Shown here piece after piece: positions 16,338 through 24,476 of a DNA stretch of 32,358 nucleotides. The stretch is from contig CADAKY010000019.1 in NCBI GenBank assembly GCA_902788575.1, positions 1 to 32,358 of the forward strand. The letters are read 5' to 3'. Origin of the DNA: an uncultured bacterium (lineage in GTDB: Bacteria; Cyanobacteriota; Vampirovibrionia; Gastranaerophilales; Gastranaerophilaceae). The position numbers and the translations under genes were made by a program. The notes beneath the pieces were generated by a model. It saw only the letters and a list, made by a program, of their open reading frames with translations, was not told the origin of the DNA and ran no database searches. Numbering within the stretch: position 1 is the first letter of the stretch; every line of letters begins with the position of its first letter.

Positions 16338-16352
16338 TCACACACCGAGGTC

Positions 16353-16403
16353 GGGTGCGGGAAAATCTCAAAATTCTGTCAAATTTTGGATTTTTCCGCA
16401 CCC
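16353..16403. repeat. hairpin 3 of a three-hairpin array
   Basis: GGGTGCGG (16353-16360) pairs with CCGCACCC (16396-16403), and the interior continues as GAAAATC/CAAAATT opposite AAATTTTG/GATTTTT with few mismatches around a 5-nt loop. Total stem is about 23 positions. Confidence 0.85.
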
Positions 16404-16437
16404 TCCATGGAGCATGCCATGCCGGTAAAAGTTCTTG

Positions 16438-16466
16438 TTGTCAAACAACATGTTTAAATATATAAT
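16438..16466 (+). promoter_or_regulatory. sigma-70 promoter of lysC
   Basis: TTGTCA (16438-16443), a 17-nt spacer and TATAAT (16461-16466): near-consensus. The start would be about 16473, leaving a leader of roughly 20 nt. The hairpin array therefore lies upstream of the transcript and is not an attenuator or riboswitch for lysC from this promoter. Confidence 0.7.
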
Positions 16467-16492
16467 ATTCTAAGAAAAAGGTATAAAAGACA

Positions 16493-17758
16493 ATGAAAGA
16501 TATAATTGTACAGAAGTTCGGGGGGACTTCGGTAGCTGATACGGAAAAGATTAAGAATGTAGCGAAAGCTATAATAAGAGAAAAAGAGCTGGGGCATGAT
16601 ATCGTTGTAGTTGTTTCTGCAATGGGGCATACAACTGACTATCTTGTTAAAATGGCTCATGAAATTTCCGATAAACCTTCTTCAAGAGAAATGGACATGC
16701 TGCTTTCAACAGGAGAAGGCGTTTCTATCGCACTTCTTGCCATGGCTCTTCAGGCACAAGGTTGTCCGGCTGTCAGCATGAACGCTATTCAGGTCGGTAT
16801 CATGACGGAAAAAGTTCATTCCAAAGCAAGAATTATTGATATAAAAACAGAAAAAATTAAACGGCATTTAGAACAAGGGCAAGTAGTTGTTGTTGCAGGA
16901 TTTCAGGGAGTGACTGAGGATTTGGAAATCACAACTCTCGGAAGAGGAGGCTCAGATACTTCTGCTGTAGCATTAGCAGGTGCTCTTGGGGCAAAAAGGT
17001 GTGACATATATACGGATGTTGAAGGTGTTTATACTACTGACCCGAGAATTGTTCCGAATGCATCAAGATTAAGTCAGGTTTCTTATGGTGAAATGCTTGA
17101 ACTCGCAAGAGTGGGGGCAAATGTTCTTCATCCGAGAGCTGTTGAAACAGCAAAACAATATAATGTGCCGATTCGGGTAAGAAGCACATTCAAATTAGAT
17201 AATATGGGTACTTTAATAGTAGGAGTAGATAAAATGGAATTACACAGACCTGTTACCGGTGTTGCATCGGATTTATCACAGTTAAGAATCGTTGTTTGCG
17301 ATGTTAAGGATAACCCCGGTACGGCGGCAATTCTTTTTAACGGTCTTGCTATTGCTAACATTTCCGTAGATATGATTATTCAATCTTATGCAAGGAAAGA
17401 CCTTAATACAAACGACATTGCATTCACAATTGATAAAGGTGATTTGACTCAAACTCTGAGCATATTGGAAAAAGTTAAAGCACAGCTTGATTTCAGCAAT
17501 GTTTTTGTTGATGATAAAATTGCAAAAATTTCAATTGTAGGTGCGGGTATGATTGACCGTCCGGGTATAGCGGCTCAGATGTTTAAAACGCTTGCGGATA
17601 ATGATATAAATATTAAGATGATTGCAACCAGCGAAATTAAAATAAGTTGTATAGTTTCCGAAGATAAAGCTAAACAGGCTGTTGAAAGCCTTCATAAGGC
17701 GTTTCATTTGGAAAGTGACGAAATCGCAGAAGTAAAAGGCGATCTTCCGAATCTGTAG
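16493..17758 (+). CDS. lysC: aspartate kinase
   Basis: Phosphorylates aspartate in the first step of the lysine, threonine and methionine pathways. The 421-aa length fits the two-ACT-domain class. Motifs: QKFGGTSVAD near 7-16, the STGEG segment near 71, TTLGRGGSDTSAVALAGALG near 149-168, and YTDVEGVYTTDPR near 175-187. Two ACT regulatory domains occupy about 255-410 (KDNPGTAAILFNGLAIANIS and DRPGIAAQMFKTLADNDINI), so feedback control by lysine or threonine is expected. No homoserine dehydrogenase fusion. The ribosome binding site is weak (AAGG about 12 nt upstream). No lysine riboswitch seen. Cyanobacterial enzymes often have four ACT domains; this one has two. Confidence 0.97.
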   Translation: MKDIIVQKFGGTSVADTEKIKNVAKAIIREKELGHDIVVVVSAMGHTTDYLVKMAHEISDKPSSREMDMLLSTGEGVSIALLAMALQAQGCPAVSMNAIQVGIMTEKVHSKARIIDIKTEKIKRHLEQGQVVVVAGFQGVTEDLEITTLGRGGSDTSAVALAGALGAKRCDIYTDVEGVYTTDPRIVPNASRLSQVSYGEMLELARVGANVLHPRAVETAKQYNVPIRVRSTFKLDNMGTLIVGVDKMELHRPVTGVASDLSQLRIVVCDVKDNPGTAAILFNGLAIANISVDMIIQSYARKDLNTNDIAFTIDKGDLTQTLSILEKVKAQLDFSNVFVDDKIAKISIVGAGMIDRPGIAAQMFKTLADNDINIKMIATSEIKISCIVSEDKAKQAVESLHKAFHLESDEIAEVKGDLPNL

Positions 17759-17811
17759 AATGAACTTTTTTTAGAAAAATTTCGTTCTGTGAATGTAAAG
17801 GAGAAATTTTT

Positions 17812-18288
17812 ATGAAAAAAATAATATTATCTGTTTTGTCATTGTTGTTATTTACACTTTCAGTGCATGCTGATAATAAGCAGGAAGCTCTTAATTTTTA
17901 TAAAAATTATATAGAAGCTGCAAATTCTTACAGTGATTCGGTTACAAAAATGTATACACCGAATGCCAAAATTATAAGACAGGTTGTAAAACCGGACGGA
18001 ACAACGGCAAATGCGTATACAAATACTGACACTTATATAAAACAAATGAAAATTGCTCAGGCAGGTGCAAGATTAAGACAATATAAGAATTATTATTCTA
18101 ATATTACAATATCAAAAATTAACAATAATACATTCAAAATTTCGTCACTTCGCCAGCCGACAGGTGAAACGTATAAGTTAAAAACTTATGCTGTTGTACA
18201 AAAACAGCCAAACGGCAAATGGCTTATTACAGAAGAAATGATGCAGACTAAGCAGCAAATTTTCCTGAAATATGCTGAGAAAAATTAA
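17812..18288 (+). CDS. small secreted NTF2-like protein
   Basis: 158 aa with a clear signal peptide (MKKIILSVLSLLLFTLSVHA, cleavage after Ala20). The mature part has the helix-helix then mixed sheet pattern of NTF2/SnoaL-like folds: EALNFYKNYIEAANSYSDSV, MYTPNAKIIRQV, and a final strand pair around TYAVVQKQPNGKWLITEEM. This is a fold guess, with no catalytic residues evident. AAAGGAG precedes the ATG. It begins 53 bp after lysC, with no strong terminator between, so they may be co-transcribed. It overlaps the convergent PAP2 gene by 4 bp at the stop codons. Confidence 0.85.
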   Translation: MKKIILSVLSLLLFTLSVHADNKQEALNFYKNYIEAANSYSDSVTKMYTPNAKIIRQVVKPDGTTANAYTNTDTYIKQMKIAQAGARLRQYKNYYSNITISKINNNTFKISSLRQPTGETYKLKTYAVVQKQPNGKWLITEEMMQTKQQIFLKYAEKN

Positions 18289-19262
18289 TTCTTGTTAAAT
18301 TTCGTAAAAATTAACGGGTATATCAAAGTTATTACGAGTCCCATAATGAACATCAGCATGATTGCAATTTTTAATGCAACCGGATTCATTATGATGAATT
18401 GCAGAACGTATTTTAACATTAACAGTAAAATAATTGTCCCGATTATTCCCCTTATTATTTTATTTTTTAACGAGCCTTTTTTTGGATTAAACGGAAAGAA
18501 TCTTCTGCATAAAAAACATCCGTTCAGGAGTCCCAGTGCATATCCGTAGACTACAAAGGTGGTATAGATTGATTTTTGCGGATTAACAAGCATTTCGCCG
18601 GAGACGTAATCTATTCTGTATGTGTTAAAAAATTCGATGTAAATTAATGCAATCAAGGCTAAAACATCTACAATGCCCATAAGATATAAATATCTGTTGT
18701 TATTTTTTTCAGCCCAGTCTATTAGCGGATTAACTGCAAAAATAAGAATTAGTCCGGTTAATAATCCGCATACTACATCTTGCGGTGTGTGCACGCCAAG
18801 CCAAAGTCTTGAAAACCCTACAAGCAGTATAAAACAGATTAGAGAAATACAAAGTGCTTTCTTTTTTCGTATTAGAAATGCAACACCGCCCAATGTAGAA
18901 CTGCTCATTGCTGAGTGTCCGCTCGGAAAGGAATACCCTTTCGCATAAGGAACGGCAAGTTCAGACGGGTGCAGATTGCTGTTAAGTACCCATGGACGGT
19001 ATACGCAGGCAATCATTTTGAAAAAGTGAGCTAATAATATATTAAACCCTTCCAGTGTGAATAAATAAATTCCGGCTCTAAAATCAATGCACCAGTATGC
19101 AATAGCGCAAATTAATGTAGGCAGCCAAAATTCTCCAAAAATCGTTATTGATAAGAAGAATTTATCCAGACATTCAAGGTGTCCGATTCTGAAATTCTGT
19201 AAAAAAAGTAAACAATCGATTTGCGGATTTATCCAGCATGGGTTAGACAAGCAATCTATCAT
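18285..19262 (-). CDS. membrane PAP2-family phosphatase
   Basis: An integral-membrane acid phosphatase of the PAP2 superfamily, probably acting on lipid phosphates (undecaprenyl-diphosphate or phosphatidate) at the outer face of the inner membrane. All three signature motifs are present: K82-x6-RP (FKMIACVYRP), PSGH at 113-116, and SR-x5-H-x3-D at 151-162 (SRLWLGVHTPQD). About eight hydrophobic helices; the C-terminal third (residues 195-325) is an extra membrane region beyond the core domain. ATG with GGAGAG at good spacing. The substrate cannot be told from sequence. Confidence 0.93.
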   Translation of the reverse strand: MIDCLSNPCWINPQIDCLLFLQNFRIGHLECLDKFFLSITIFGEFWLPTLICAIAYWCIDFRAGIYLFTLEGFNILLAHFFKMIACVYRPWVLNSNLHPSELAVPYAKGYSFPSGHSAMSSSTLGGVAFLIRKKKALCISLICFILLVGFSRLWLGVHTPQDVVCGLLTGLILIFAVNPLIDWAEKNNNRYLYLMGIVDVLALIALIYIEFFNTYRIDYVSGEMLVNPQKSIYTTFVVYGYALGLLNGCFLCRRFFPFNPKKGSLKNKIIRGIIGTIILLLMLKYVLQFIIMNPVALKIAIMLMFIMGLVITLIYPLIFTKFNKN

Positions 19263-19301
19263 TATTTTTTCTCTCCAATATAATTCTCAATATTATTAAT
19301 A

Positions 19302-19307
19302 TATAAT
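19302..19307 (+). promoter_or_regulatory. possible -10 element of the 101-aa gene
   Basis: TATAAT 6 nt before the ATG at 19314. A transcript starting about 7 nt downstream would begin at the ATG, consistent with the lack of a Shine-Dalgarno (leaderless message). No good -35 seen, and the area is AT-rich, so confidence is low. Confidence 0.3.
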
Positions 19308-19313
19308 ATAAAT

Positions 19314-19619
19314 ATGAAAATAAAAAGTTTGTTATTTTTATCAATTATTTTTATAGCTCTTTTATGTTATTACAAATTTTTTTCAATAAAAGGGCTGCAG
19401 GAGGCAAGAAGAGTAGACGGTATTGTGGAACCGGTGTTTACTCAAGATTGTTTCCCAAAAACTTTAAAACAAAGAGGTGTGACAAAAAAATGTTTTGAGT
19501 ATGCAAATTTGGGACAGGACATTTTTTGTACCGATTTTGAATTAGATACAATAAAAGAATATTATAAAATCGGTCAAGACCCGCTTAATGACGGCTCCGG
19601 ACAATTCTGTGCAGAATAA
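19314..19619 (+). CDS. 101-aa membrane-anchored or secreted cysteine-containing protein
   Basis: An N-terminal hydrophobic segment (KSLLFLSIIFIALLCYYKF, residues about 4-23) without a clear cleavage site is followed by a short extracytoplasmic domain. After the anchor there are four Cys (in DCF, KCF, FCT and QFCAE contexts), suggesting disulfides. No family recognised. It is transcribed divergently from the PAP2 gene with about 50 bp between, and its stop lies 3 bp from the end of the convergent 537-aa gene. Confidence 0.65.
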   Translation: MKIKSLLFLSIIFIALLCYYKFFSIKGLQEARRVDGIVEPVFTQDCFPKTLKQRGVTKKCFEYANLGQDIFCTDFELDTIKEYYKIGQDPLNDGSGQFCAE

Positions 19620-19622
19620 ATT

Positions 19623-21236
19623 TTACGGATGCAGTTTCTTAACCATGCAGCAGTACATTTGAACCTGAGTTTTTACACCGTCATTTATACATTCCTGCAT
19701 AAGTTGTTTTATATAGCTTCTTTTGTACTGACCTTTATGATATTCAAAATAAAATCCGTCCAGAGTGACTTTTCTTATGTCGTCTCCGGCAGGTGAACCA
19801 AAATCGCCGTTAAACTTATCTGCACTTTTTATTGTTTCAAATTTTATATTCTCAGCCTTTCTATCAATATTTGCTTTTGATTTTACAATTTTTTGATGTT
19901 TATCGGAAATGTATATTTTCAAATATTGATTTCCGTCATTTATATAAATATAATTTTTAGATTTTGCAAACGGTGTTGAGCTTTCTATAATCCCGAGCGG
20001 ATACACAAAACCATTTTTTGTAATATAGTAGAAAAGACCGGAATTTTTGTTTTCGTTTACTTTATCTGTGATTATTAAAATTCTTTCTTTTGATTTATTT
20101 ATCTTTACTGTTGTATAGTAGTAATTTTTCGGAAACTCTTTCAACACTAAGGAATAATCGAAGTATTCCTTTTTTGGATTATATCTGTCTTTCAATTGTT
20201 TTTCCGTTTTAAATTTATTTAGAGGAGTAAAGTTGAAATATTCATATTTGTCGAAAATTTTCTTTCTTTCATAATATGCTGCTTTTGATACATTTTCCCA
20301 TTTTTCGTCTGAATAAGATAGGAAATAAGGGTTCTTGGGGTTTTCGTATCCGTCATATTTAAAATTTACCTGCGGGTAAAGTTCCGTTGAATTCTCAACT
20401 AAGTTGTAAACCCTCACTCCGCTTTCCAAAGCGCCGGAAGAGTATTCATTACAAATAAAACTATTATCGCATACATAGTATCTGTTTCTGCTTCCTCCGC
20501 TCGTTACGTGCTTAGGTTCACGATTAACCATTGTATAAATGTCATATATTACGCCTTTCCAAGTACCATTTCCGATTTCTCCAATCAGAAGCTCTTCAAT
20601 TCCGTCGGCATTGACGTCATAATAAGTGTACCCTATTTTATTTTTAGGGATAATATTGTACATGTAGCTCATGTTTTCTTGTTCGAGCTTTGCGGAATCC
20701 CATTTTTCATTAATTGCCGTCAGGTGTTTTTCAAGGATATTTTTATATAAATCTTTTCCCTTTGTACCTTGATTTTCAAAATATTTTGAACCGTTTACAC
20801 CTTTAATATCGGCATTATCGCCTAAATCATAGAGAATTTTAAAAGATTCCGGAGCTTTTGAATCTTTCGTATAGTCGTATTGAACGTCTGTTGGGTGTTT
20901 TAATACAATGTCATAAAGAACTCCCTTTCGGTCTCTCAATTCGCCGATTTTTCTGCTTCCGGGAAGAACCGCATGGTCAGCAGGATTTTTGTATGCTTTT
21001 ATACCAAACGCAAATCCGCCAAACCCTGCTTTTTTAGAATCAGTATGATAAAGAGAAATTTTGTCGTTTGCTTTTTTTATTTCGTATGTTCCGTCAATTT
21101 TTTGCGGTAAAGTTATTGAAAACAAGTTATTTTTTATTGTTGTTCCGGCATGCTCGGAGGTATAATTTCCGGCGCAGGTAATATTTGCTGTAACAATTAA
21201 TAAAAATATTATCTGAGTAACAAACTTAAGTTTCAT
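19623..21236 (-). CDS. 537-aa exported protein of unknown function
   Basis: A signal peptide (LKFVTQIIFLLIVTANITCA, residues 2-21) precedes a long, soluble, Lys/Tyr-rich region. One recognisable local motif is YYDVNADGIEELLIGEIG near 203-220, the Asp/Asn-rich calcium-loop type seen in FG-GAP/VCBS-like repeats and in many secreted proteins. Flanking strands suggest a beta-rich fold. No catalytic signature seen. GAGG precedes the ATG. The leuS terminator lies 25-51 bp upstream, so it either has a promoter overlapping the leuS end or depends on read-through. Confidence 0.8.
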   Translation of the reverse strand: MKLKFVTQIIFLLIVTANITCAGNYTSEHAGTTIKNNLFSITLPQKIDGTYEIKKANDKISLYHTDSKKAGFGGFAFGIKAYKNPADHAVLPGSRKIGELRDRKGVLYDIVLKHPTDVQYDYTKDSKAPESFKILYDLGDNADIKGVNGSKYFENQGTKGKDLYKNILEKHLTAINEKWDSAKLEQENMSYMYNIIPKNKIGYTYYDVNADGIEELLIGEIGNGTWKGVIYDIYTMVNREPKHVTSGGSRNRYYVCDNSFICNEYSSGALESGVRVYNLVENSTELYPQVNFKYDGYENPKNPYFLSYSDEKWENVSKAAYYERKKIFDKYEYFNFTPLNKFKTEKQLKDRYNPKKEYFDYSLVLKEFPKNYYYTTVKINKSKERILIITDKVNENKNSGLFYYITKNGFVYPLGIIESSTPFAKSKNYIYINDGNQYLKIYISDKHQKIVKSKANIDRKAENIKFETIKSADKFNGDFGSPAGDDIRKVTLDGFYFEYHKGQYKRSYIKQLMQECINDGVKTQVQMYCCMVKKLHP

Positions 21237-21260
21237 ATATAAAACCTCATTAACGATTTA

Positions 21261-21287
21261 AAAAGCCCCTCTGTTTGAGGGGCTTTT
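21261..21287 (-). terminator. intrinsic terminator of leuS
   Basis: AAAAGCCCCTC (21261-21271), loop TGTTT, GAGGGGCTTTT (21277-21287), 11-bp stem with T runs on both strands. It lies 7 bp after the leuS stop codon. Confidence 0.88.
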
Positions 21288-21294
21288 TTGTTTA

Positions 21295-23808
21295 TTAACC
21301 TTTGACTACGATATTAACCAGTTTTTTAGGAACTACAATTGTTTTTACAATTTCTTTTCCTGCGGTTAATTCTTTTATTTTATCAGTTGAAAGAGCAATC
21401 GCTTTGAGTTCATCATCGCTTACCCCTTCATCCACTTCAACTTTGTCCTTAACTTTTCCGTTAATTTGTACAACAAGAGTGATTTTGCTTGCTTTTGCAA
21501 GGTTTTCATCCCATTTGCACCATTCTTCCTCGTGGATGGAATTTGCGTAACCAAGCTCATGCCAGATTTCTTCCGCCATGTGAACGGTAACAGGTGACAT
21601 AAGTTTAATTAATGATGTTACAGCAAAGCTGAATACGTTTTTGTCTTCTTGCGTAAATTCTTTTTTGCGGCCTTTATAGTCATATATTGCATTTGTCAGT
21701 TCACGATATTTTGAAATTACCGTATTGAATTGAAAATCGTTTGAAATATCGTTTGTAATACTTTTTATTGCAATATGAACAGTTCTGACTAAATCGTCAT
21801 TTTCTCTTGTCAGAGGAAATTCGATTTTGTACTCTTTTGATATTGTTCCGTCATTTACTCCGTCAGCGACAAGGCGCCATACTCTGTTTAAGAATTTGTA
21901 ACAACCTTCGACACCTGCATCTGACCAGTCAAAATCTCTTGCCGGCGGTGAATCGGAAAGGATAAACAACCTTGCCGTATCAGCTCCGTAGTTTTCAAAT
22001 ATTTCATCCGGATCAACCGTGTTTCCTTTAGATTTCGACATCTTTGAACCGTCTTTTAATACCATACCCTGAGTTAAAAGGTTTTTAAACGGTTCATCAA
22101 AGTCTAAAAGCCCGCAATCTCTAAGAGCTTTAGTAAAGAATCTTGAATAAAGCAGGTGAAGAATTGCGTGTTCAATACCGCCTACATACTGATCTACAGG
22201 CAGCCATTTGTTTACCAAATCTTTATCAAAGCATTTTTCTGAATTTCTTGCGTCTGAGTATCTTAAATAGTACCAGCTTGAACAAACAAATGTGTCCATA
22301 GTATCCATTTCTCTGGTTGCGTGTCCTCCACAAATCGGACAGGTTGTATCTTTGAACGTTTTAGAGGTTGTAATTGGCGACTTCCCTACAACAGAAAAAT
22401 CAACGTCTGTAGGTAACATTACCGGAAGATTTTCTTCTTTTTCCGGTACGATTCCGCACTTGTCACAGTATACAACAGGAATCGGAGCACCCCAGTATCT
22501 TTGGCGGGAAATCAGCCAGTCTCTTAATCTGAATTGAGTCTTGAATTCACCGAAACCGCCATCGACAGCTTTTTGTGTAATTGCTTTCTTGGCTTCAGTG
22601 TTTTTCATTCCGTTAAATTCGTTTGAATTTATGAGAATACCTTCTTCTGTATAAGCTGAGGAAATTTCCCCCGCCCCTTGAGGGAGGGGGTTAGGGGGTG
22701 GGGTTGTTCCTTCCGCAGCTATAACTACTTTCATCGGCAAATTGTATTTTTTTGCAAAATCAAAGTCTCTTGTATCGTGCGTAGGAACTGCCATAACAGC
22801 GCCTGTTCCGTACTCTGCGAGAGCATAATCCGCTGTCCATAGAGGGAATTCTTCACCTGTAAACGGATTTATGCAGTGAGTACCCAAAGGAACACCTGTT
22901 TTTATTCTGTCATTTGAAAGACGTTCGATTTCAGTCATCTTTCTTGCGTTTGCTCTATATGCTTCTACTGCATCTTTATTTTCAGGTGTTGTAAGTTTTT
23001 CTATATCCTTATATTCAGGTGCTACAACAAGATAAGTTATACCGTGAACAGTATCGGGACGGGTTGTATATACAGGAATTTCCAATCCTTCAATTTCTTT
23101 AACCTTAAATCTGAATATTGCTCCCTGCGATTTACCAATCCAATTTGCTTGCATAGTCTTAACGTTATCGCCCCAGCCCGGAAGTTTTTCCAAATCTTTC
23201 AGAAGCTGATCAGCGTATTCGGTAATTTTGAAGAACCATTGAGAAAGATATTTCTTTTCAACAACGCTGTCACATCTCCAGCACTTGCCGTCAATAACCT
23301 GTTCATTTGCAAGTACTGTTCCGCATTCTTCGCACCAGTTTACCGCTGCTTCTTTTTTGTATGCAAGTCCTTTTTTATAAAGCTGAAGGAATAACCACTG
23401 AGTCCATTTGTAATACTCTGGTTTGCATGTTGTAACTTCTCTTTGCCAGTCGTAAGAAAGTCCGAGCATTTTGAGTTGTTGTGTCATATATGCAATATTT
23501 TCATCAGTCCATTTTGCAGGGTCAGCACCGTGCTTCATTGCGGCATTCTCTGCCGGCAGTCCGAAACTGTCCCATCCTATCGGATGAAGAACGTTAAATC
23601 CCTGCATTTTTTTGAATCTTGCAATAACGTCTGTTATAGTATAATTTCTGACGTGCCCCATGTGCAACTTGCCTGACGGGTACGGAAACATTGATAAAGC
23701 GTAATATTTGGGTTTGCTGCTGTCATCCGGTGTGTGAAAAGCGTTTGTTTCTTCCCAAGTTTTTTGCCATCTTTTTTCTATTTCCTGTGGAAAATATGCC
23801 TCTTTCAT
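21295..23808 (-). CDS. leuS: leucyl-tRNA synthetase with an in-frame repeat insertion
   Basis: Charges tRNA-Leu with leucine. Class I signatures are present: HMGH near residues 49-52 (PYPSGKLHMGHVRN) and KMSKSK near 588-593. Also present are the zinc-site Cys clusters (CEECG...CWRCD and CDKCG...CPICG) and the CP1 editing domain with TTRPDT. I choose ATG 23808 (MKEAYF), because GGAGGG lies 6 nt upstream and overlaps the earlier in-frame ATG at 23820; this gives 837 aa, a usual length. Odd: residues about 367-384 (GTTPPPNPLPQGAGEISS) are a Pro/Gly-rich loop encoded by a GC-rich palindromic repeat, at a spot in CP1 where other LeuRS have a short variable loop. The gene otherwise reads intact. 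Confidence 0.97.
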   Translation of the reverse strand: MKEAYFPQEIEKRWQKTWEETNAFHTPDDSSKPKYYALSMFPYPSGKLHMGHVRNYTITDVIARFKKMQGFNVLHPIGWDSFGLPAENAAMKHGADPAKWTDENIAYMTQQLKMLGLSYDWQREVTTCKPEYYKWTQWLFLQLYKKGLAYKKEAAVNWCEECGTVLANEQVIDGKCWRCDSVVEKKYLSQWFFKITEYADQLLKDLEKLPGWGDNVKTMQANWIGKSQGAIFRFKVKEIEGLEIPVYTTRPDTVHGITYLVVAPEYKDIEKLTTPENKDAVEAYRANARKMTEIERLSNDRIKTGVPLGTHCINPFTGEEFPLWTADYALAEYGTGAVMAVPTHDTRDFDFAKKYNLPMKVVIAAEGTTPPPNPLPQGAGEISSAYTEEGILINSNEFNGMKNTEAKKAITQKAVDGGFGEFKTQFRLRDWLISRQRYWGAPIPVVYCDKCGIVPEKEENLPVMLPTDVDFSVVGKSPITTSKTFKDTTCPICGGHATREMDTMDTFVCSSWYYLRYSDARNSEKCFDKDLVNKWLPVDQYVGGIEHAILHLLYSRFFTKALRDCGLLDFDEPFKNLLTQGMVLKDGSKMSKSKGNTVDPDEIFENYGADTARLFILSDSPPARDFDWSDAGVEGCYKFLNRVWRLVADGVNDGTISKEYKIEFPLTRENDDLVRTVHIAIKSITNDISNDFQFNTVISKYRELTNAIYDYKGRKKEFTQEDKNVFSFAVTSLIKLMSPVTVHMAEEIWHELGYANSIHEEEWCKWDENLAKASKITLVVQINGKVKDKVEVDEGVSDDELKAIALSTDKIKELTAGKEIVKTIVVPKKLVNIVVKG
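22661..22708. repeat. palindromic repeat inserted in frame within leuS
   Basis: The GC-rich stretch encodes TTPPPNPLPQGAGEIS. On the coding strand it contains CCCTCCCTCAAGGGG, 15 nt identical to the core of the intergenic hairpin at 24019-24039. Base composition is sharply different from the surrounding gene. The length is a multiple of three in effect, since the reading frame is kept. Confidence 0.75.
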
Positions 23809-23956
23809 TAATCCCTCCATAAAAAACTTTATGTAAAAATTTTATCACAAAAAAGTTCTTTAAATAAAAATTTGTGTAACATTGTTTTTTCGTATTTTTA
23901 CAGTATAAAACGTAATGAGTTGATAAGAGTATAGGTTGTTACATCATTTTTAACTA

Positions 23957-23996
23957 TTCACTTAATCACTCAATCACCTGCTCACCTGTTCAACCC
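23957..23996. repeat. octamer repeat, third copy of the family
   Basis: Units TTCACTTA, ATCACTCA, ATCACCTG, CTCACCTG and TTCAACCC, in the same family as the flhA and fliG leader repeats. Here it is not next to a start codon. Confidence 0.8.
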
Positions 23997-24001
23997 CACC
24001 C

Positions 24002-24229
24002 CGAAATCGGAGATTTCGACCCTCCCTCAAGGGGAGGGTGGGTTCTTTGTTTGAAATCGAAGATTTCGCCTGACCTCTCCGATACTCAATCGTTTTTTCG
24101 GCAGAGTCTCAAGGGGAGGGTGAGGGTGCATTTATTTGCACCAAAACTTGCCCAGCTCCCATCCGAAAATCTAATTTTCGCCAAATGGCTCAAATTGATT
24201 TTCTGCCTTCCCCCTCGGAGAAGGGAAGG
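24002..24229. repeat. cluster of palindromic repeat modules
   Basis: Hairpins in order: CGAAATC/GATTTCG (24002-24018); ACCCTCCC/GGGAGGGT with loop TCAAG (24019-24039); GAAATC/GATTTC (24053-24067); GGTGCA/TGCACC (24125-24142); CGAAAAT/ATTTTCG (24164-24180); CCTTCCC/GGGAAGG (24206-24229). The string TCAAGGGGAGGGTG occurs twice (24027 and 24110 areas). The core of the second hairpin is shared with the leuS insertion. Confidence 0.85.
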
Positions 24230-24413
24230 TGCGTCCACTGCTGGACTTACAAAGTTATATATTAAATTCTGCCTTCGTGTTTTTTTCATGATTCCATTAA
24301 CCGTTCCATGGTTCCACACCATGTATGTTCCACATTTTCACGATTCCGTAACGGTGAAAAAATTTTTTGTCGCAAAAATTTACATTGAACGGATGATTTA
24401 CATAAAAAAGCGT

Positions 24414-24440
24414 TAAAGAAATATTTTCTCAGGTCGATTA
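24414..24440 (+). promoter_or_regulatory. weak sigma-28-like box before the TPR gene
   Basis: TAAA (24414-24417), an exact 15-nt spacer, GTCGATTA (24433-24440), six of eight matches to GCCGATAA. It lies 37 nt before the ATG. It may be chance in AT-rich DNA. Confidence 0.25.
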
Positions 24441-24476
24441 ATATAACATACATACATTTTGATTTTTGGAGAGAAT

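Larger units (their letters stand above)
16014..16492. other. intergenic region between the coiled-coil gene and lysC
   Basis: Two divergent genes are separated by 479 bp. The left part (16014-16248) is AT-rich and holds only the presumed promoter of the minus-strand gene and a small palindrome TTGCTAGCAA (16090-16099). The centre holds three long hairpins (16249-16403). The right part holds the lysC promoter. Open frames here are fortuitous readings through the hairpins. Confidence 0.6.
23821..24476. other. repeat-rich intergenic region between leuS and the TPR gene
   Basis: A 656-bp stretch without a convincing gene. It contains five octamer units (23957-23996), a run of hairpins (24002-24229) and an AT-rich promoter zone for the TPR gene. 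Open frames on both strands through 24051-24416 are readings of palindromic repeat sequence and are not called. Confidence 0.7.

Noticed and set aside
16249..16492. Lysine riboswitch or attenuator upstream of lysC
   Set aside because: The near-consensus promoter at 16438-16466 lies downstream of the hairpins, and I do not find the conserved lysine-riboswitch core segments.
24051..24416. 121-aa open frame and an antisense 78-aa frame between leuS and the TPR gene
   Set aside because: Both read through palindromic repeat modules, lack a ribosome binding site and have repeat-derived composition.
24459..24476. TTG start of the TPR gene six codons upstream
   Set aside because: The Shine-Dalgarno GGAGAG would lie inside the coding region; it fits the ATG at 24477.
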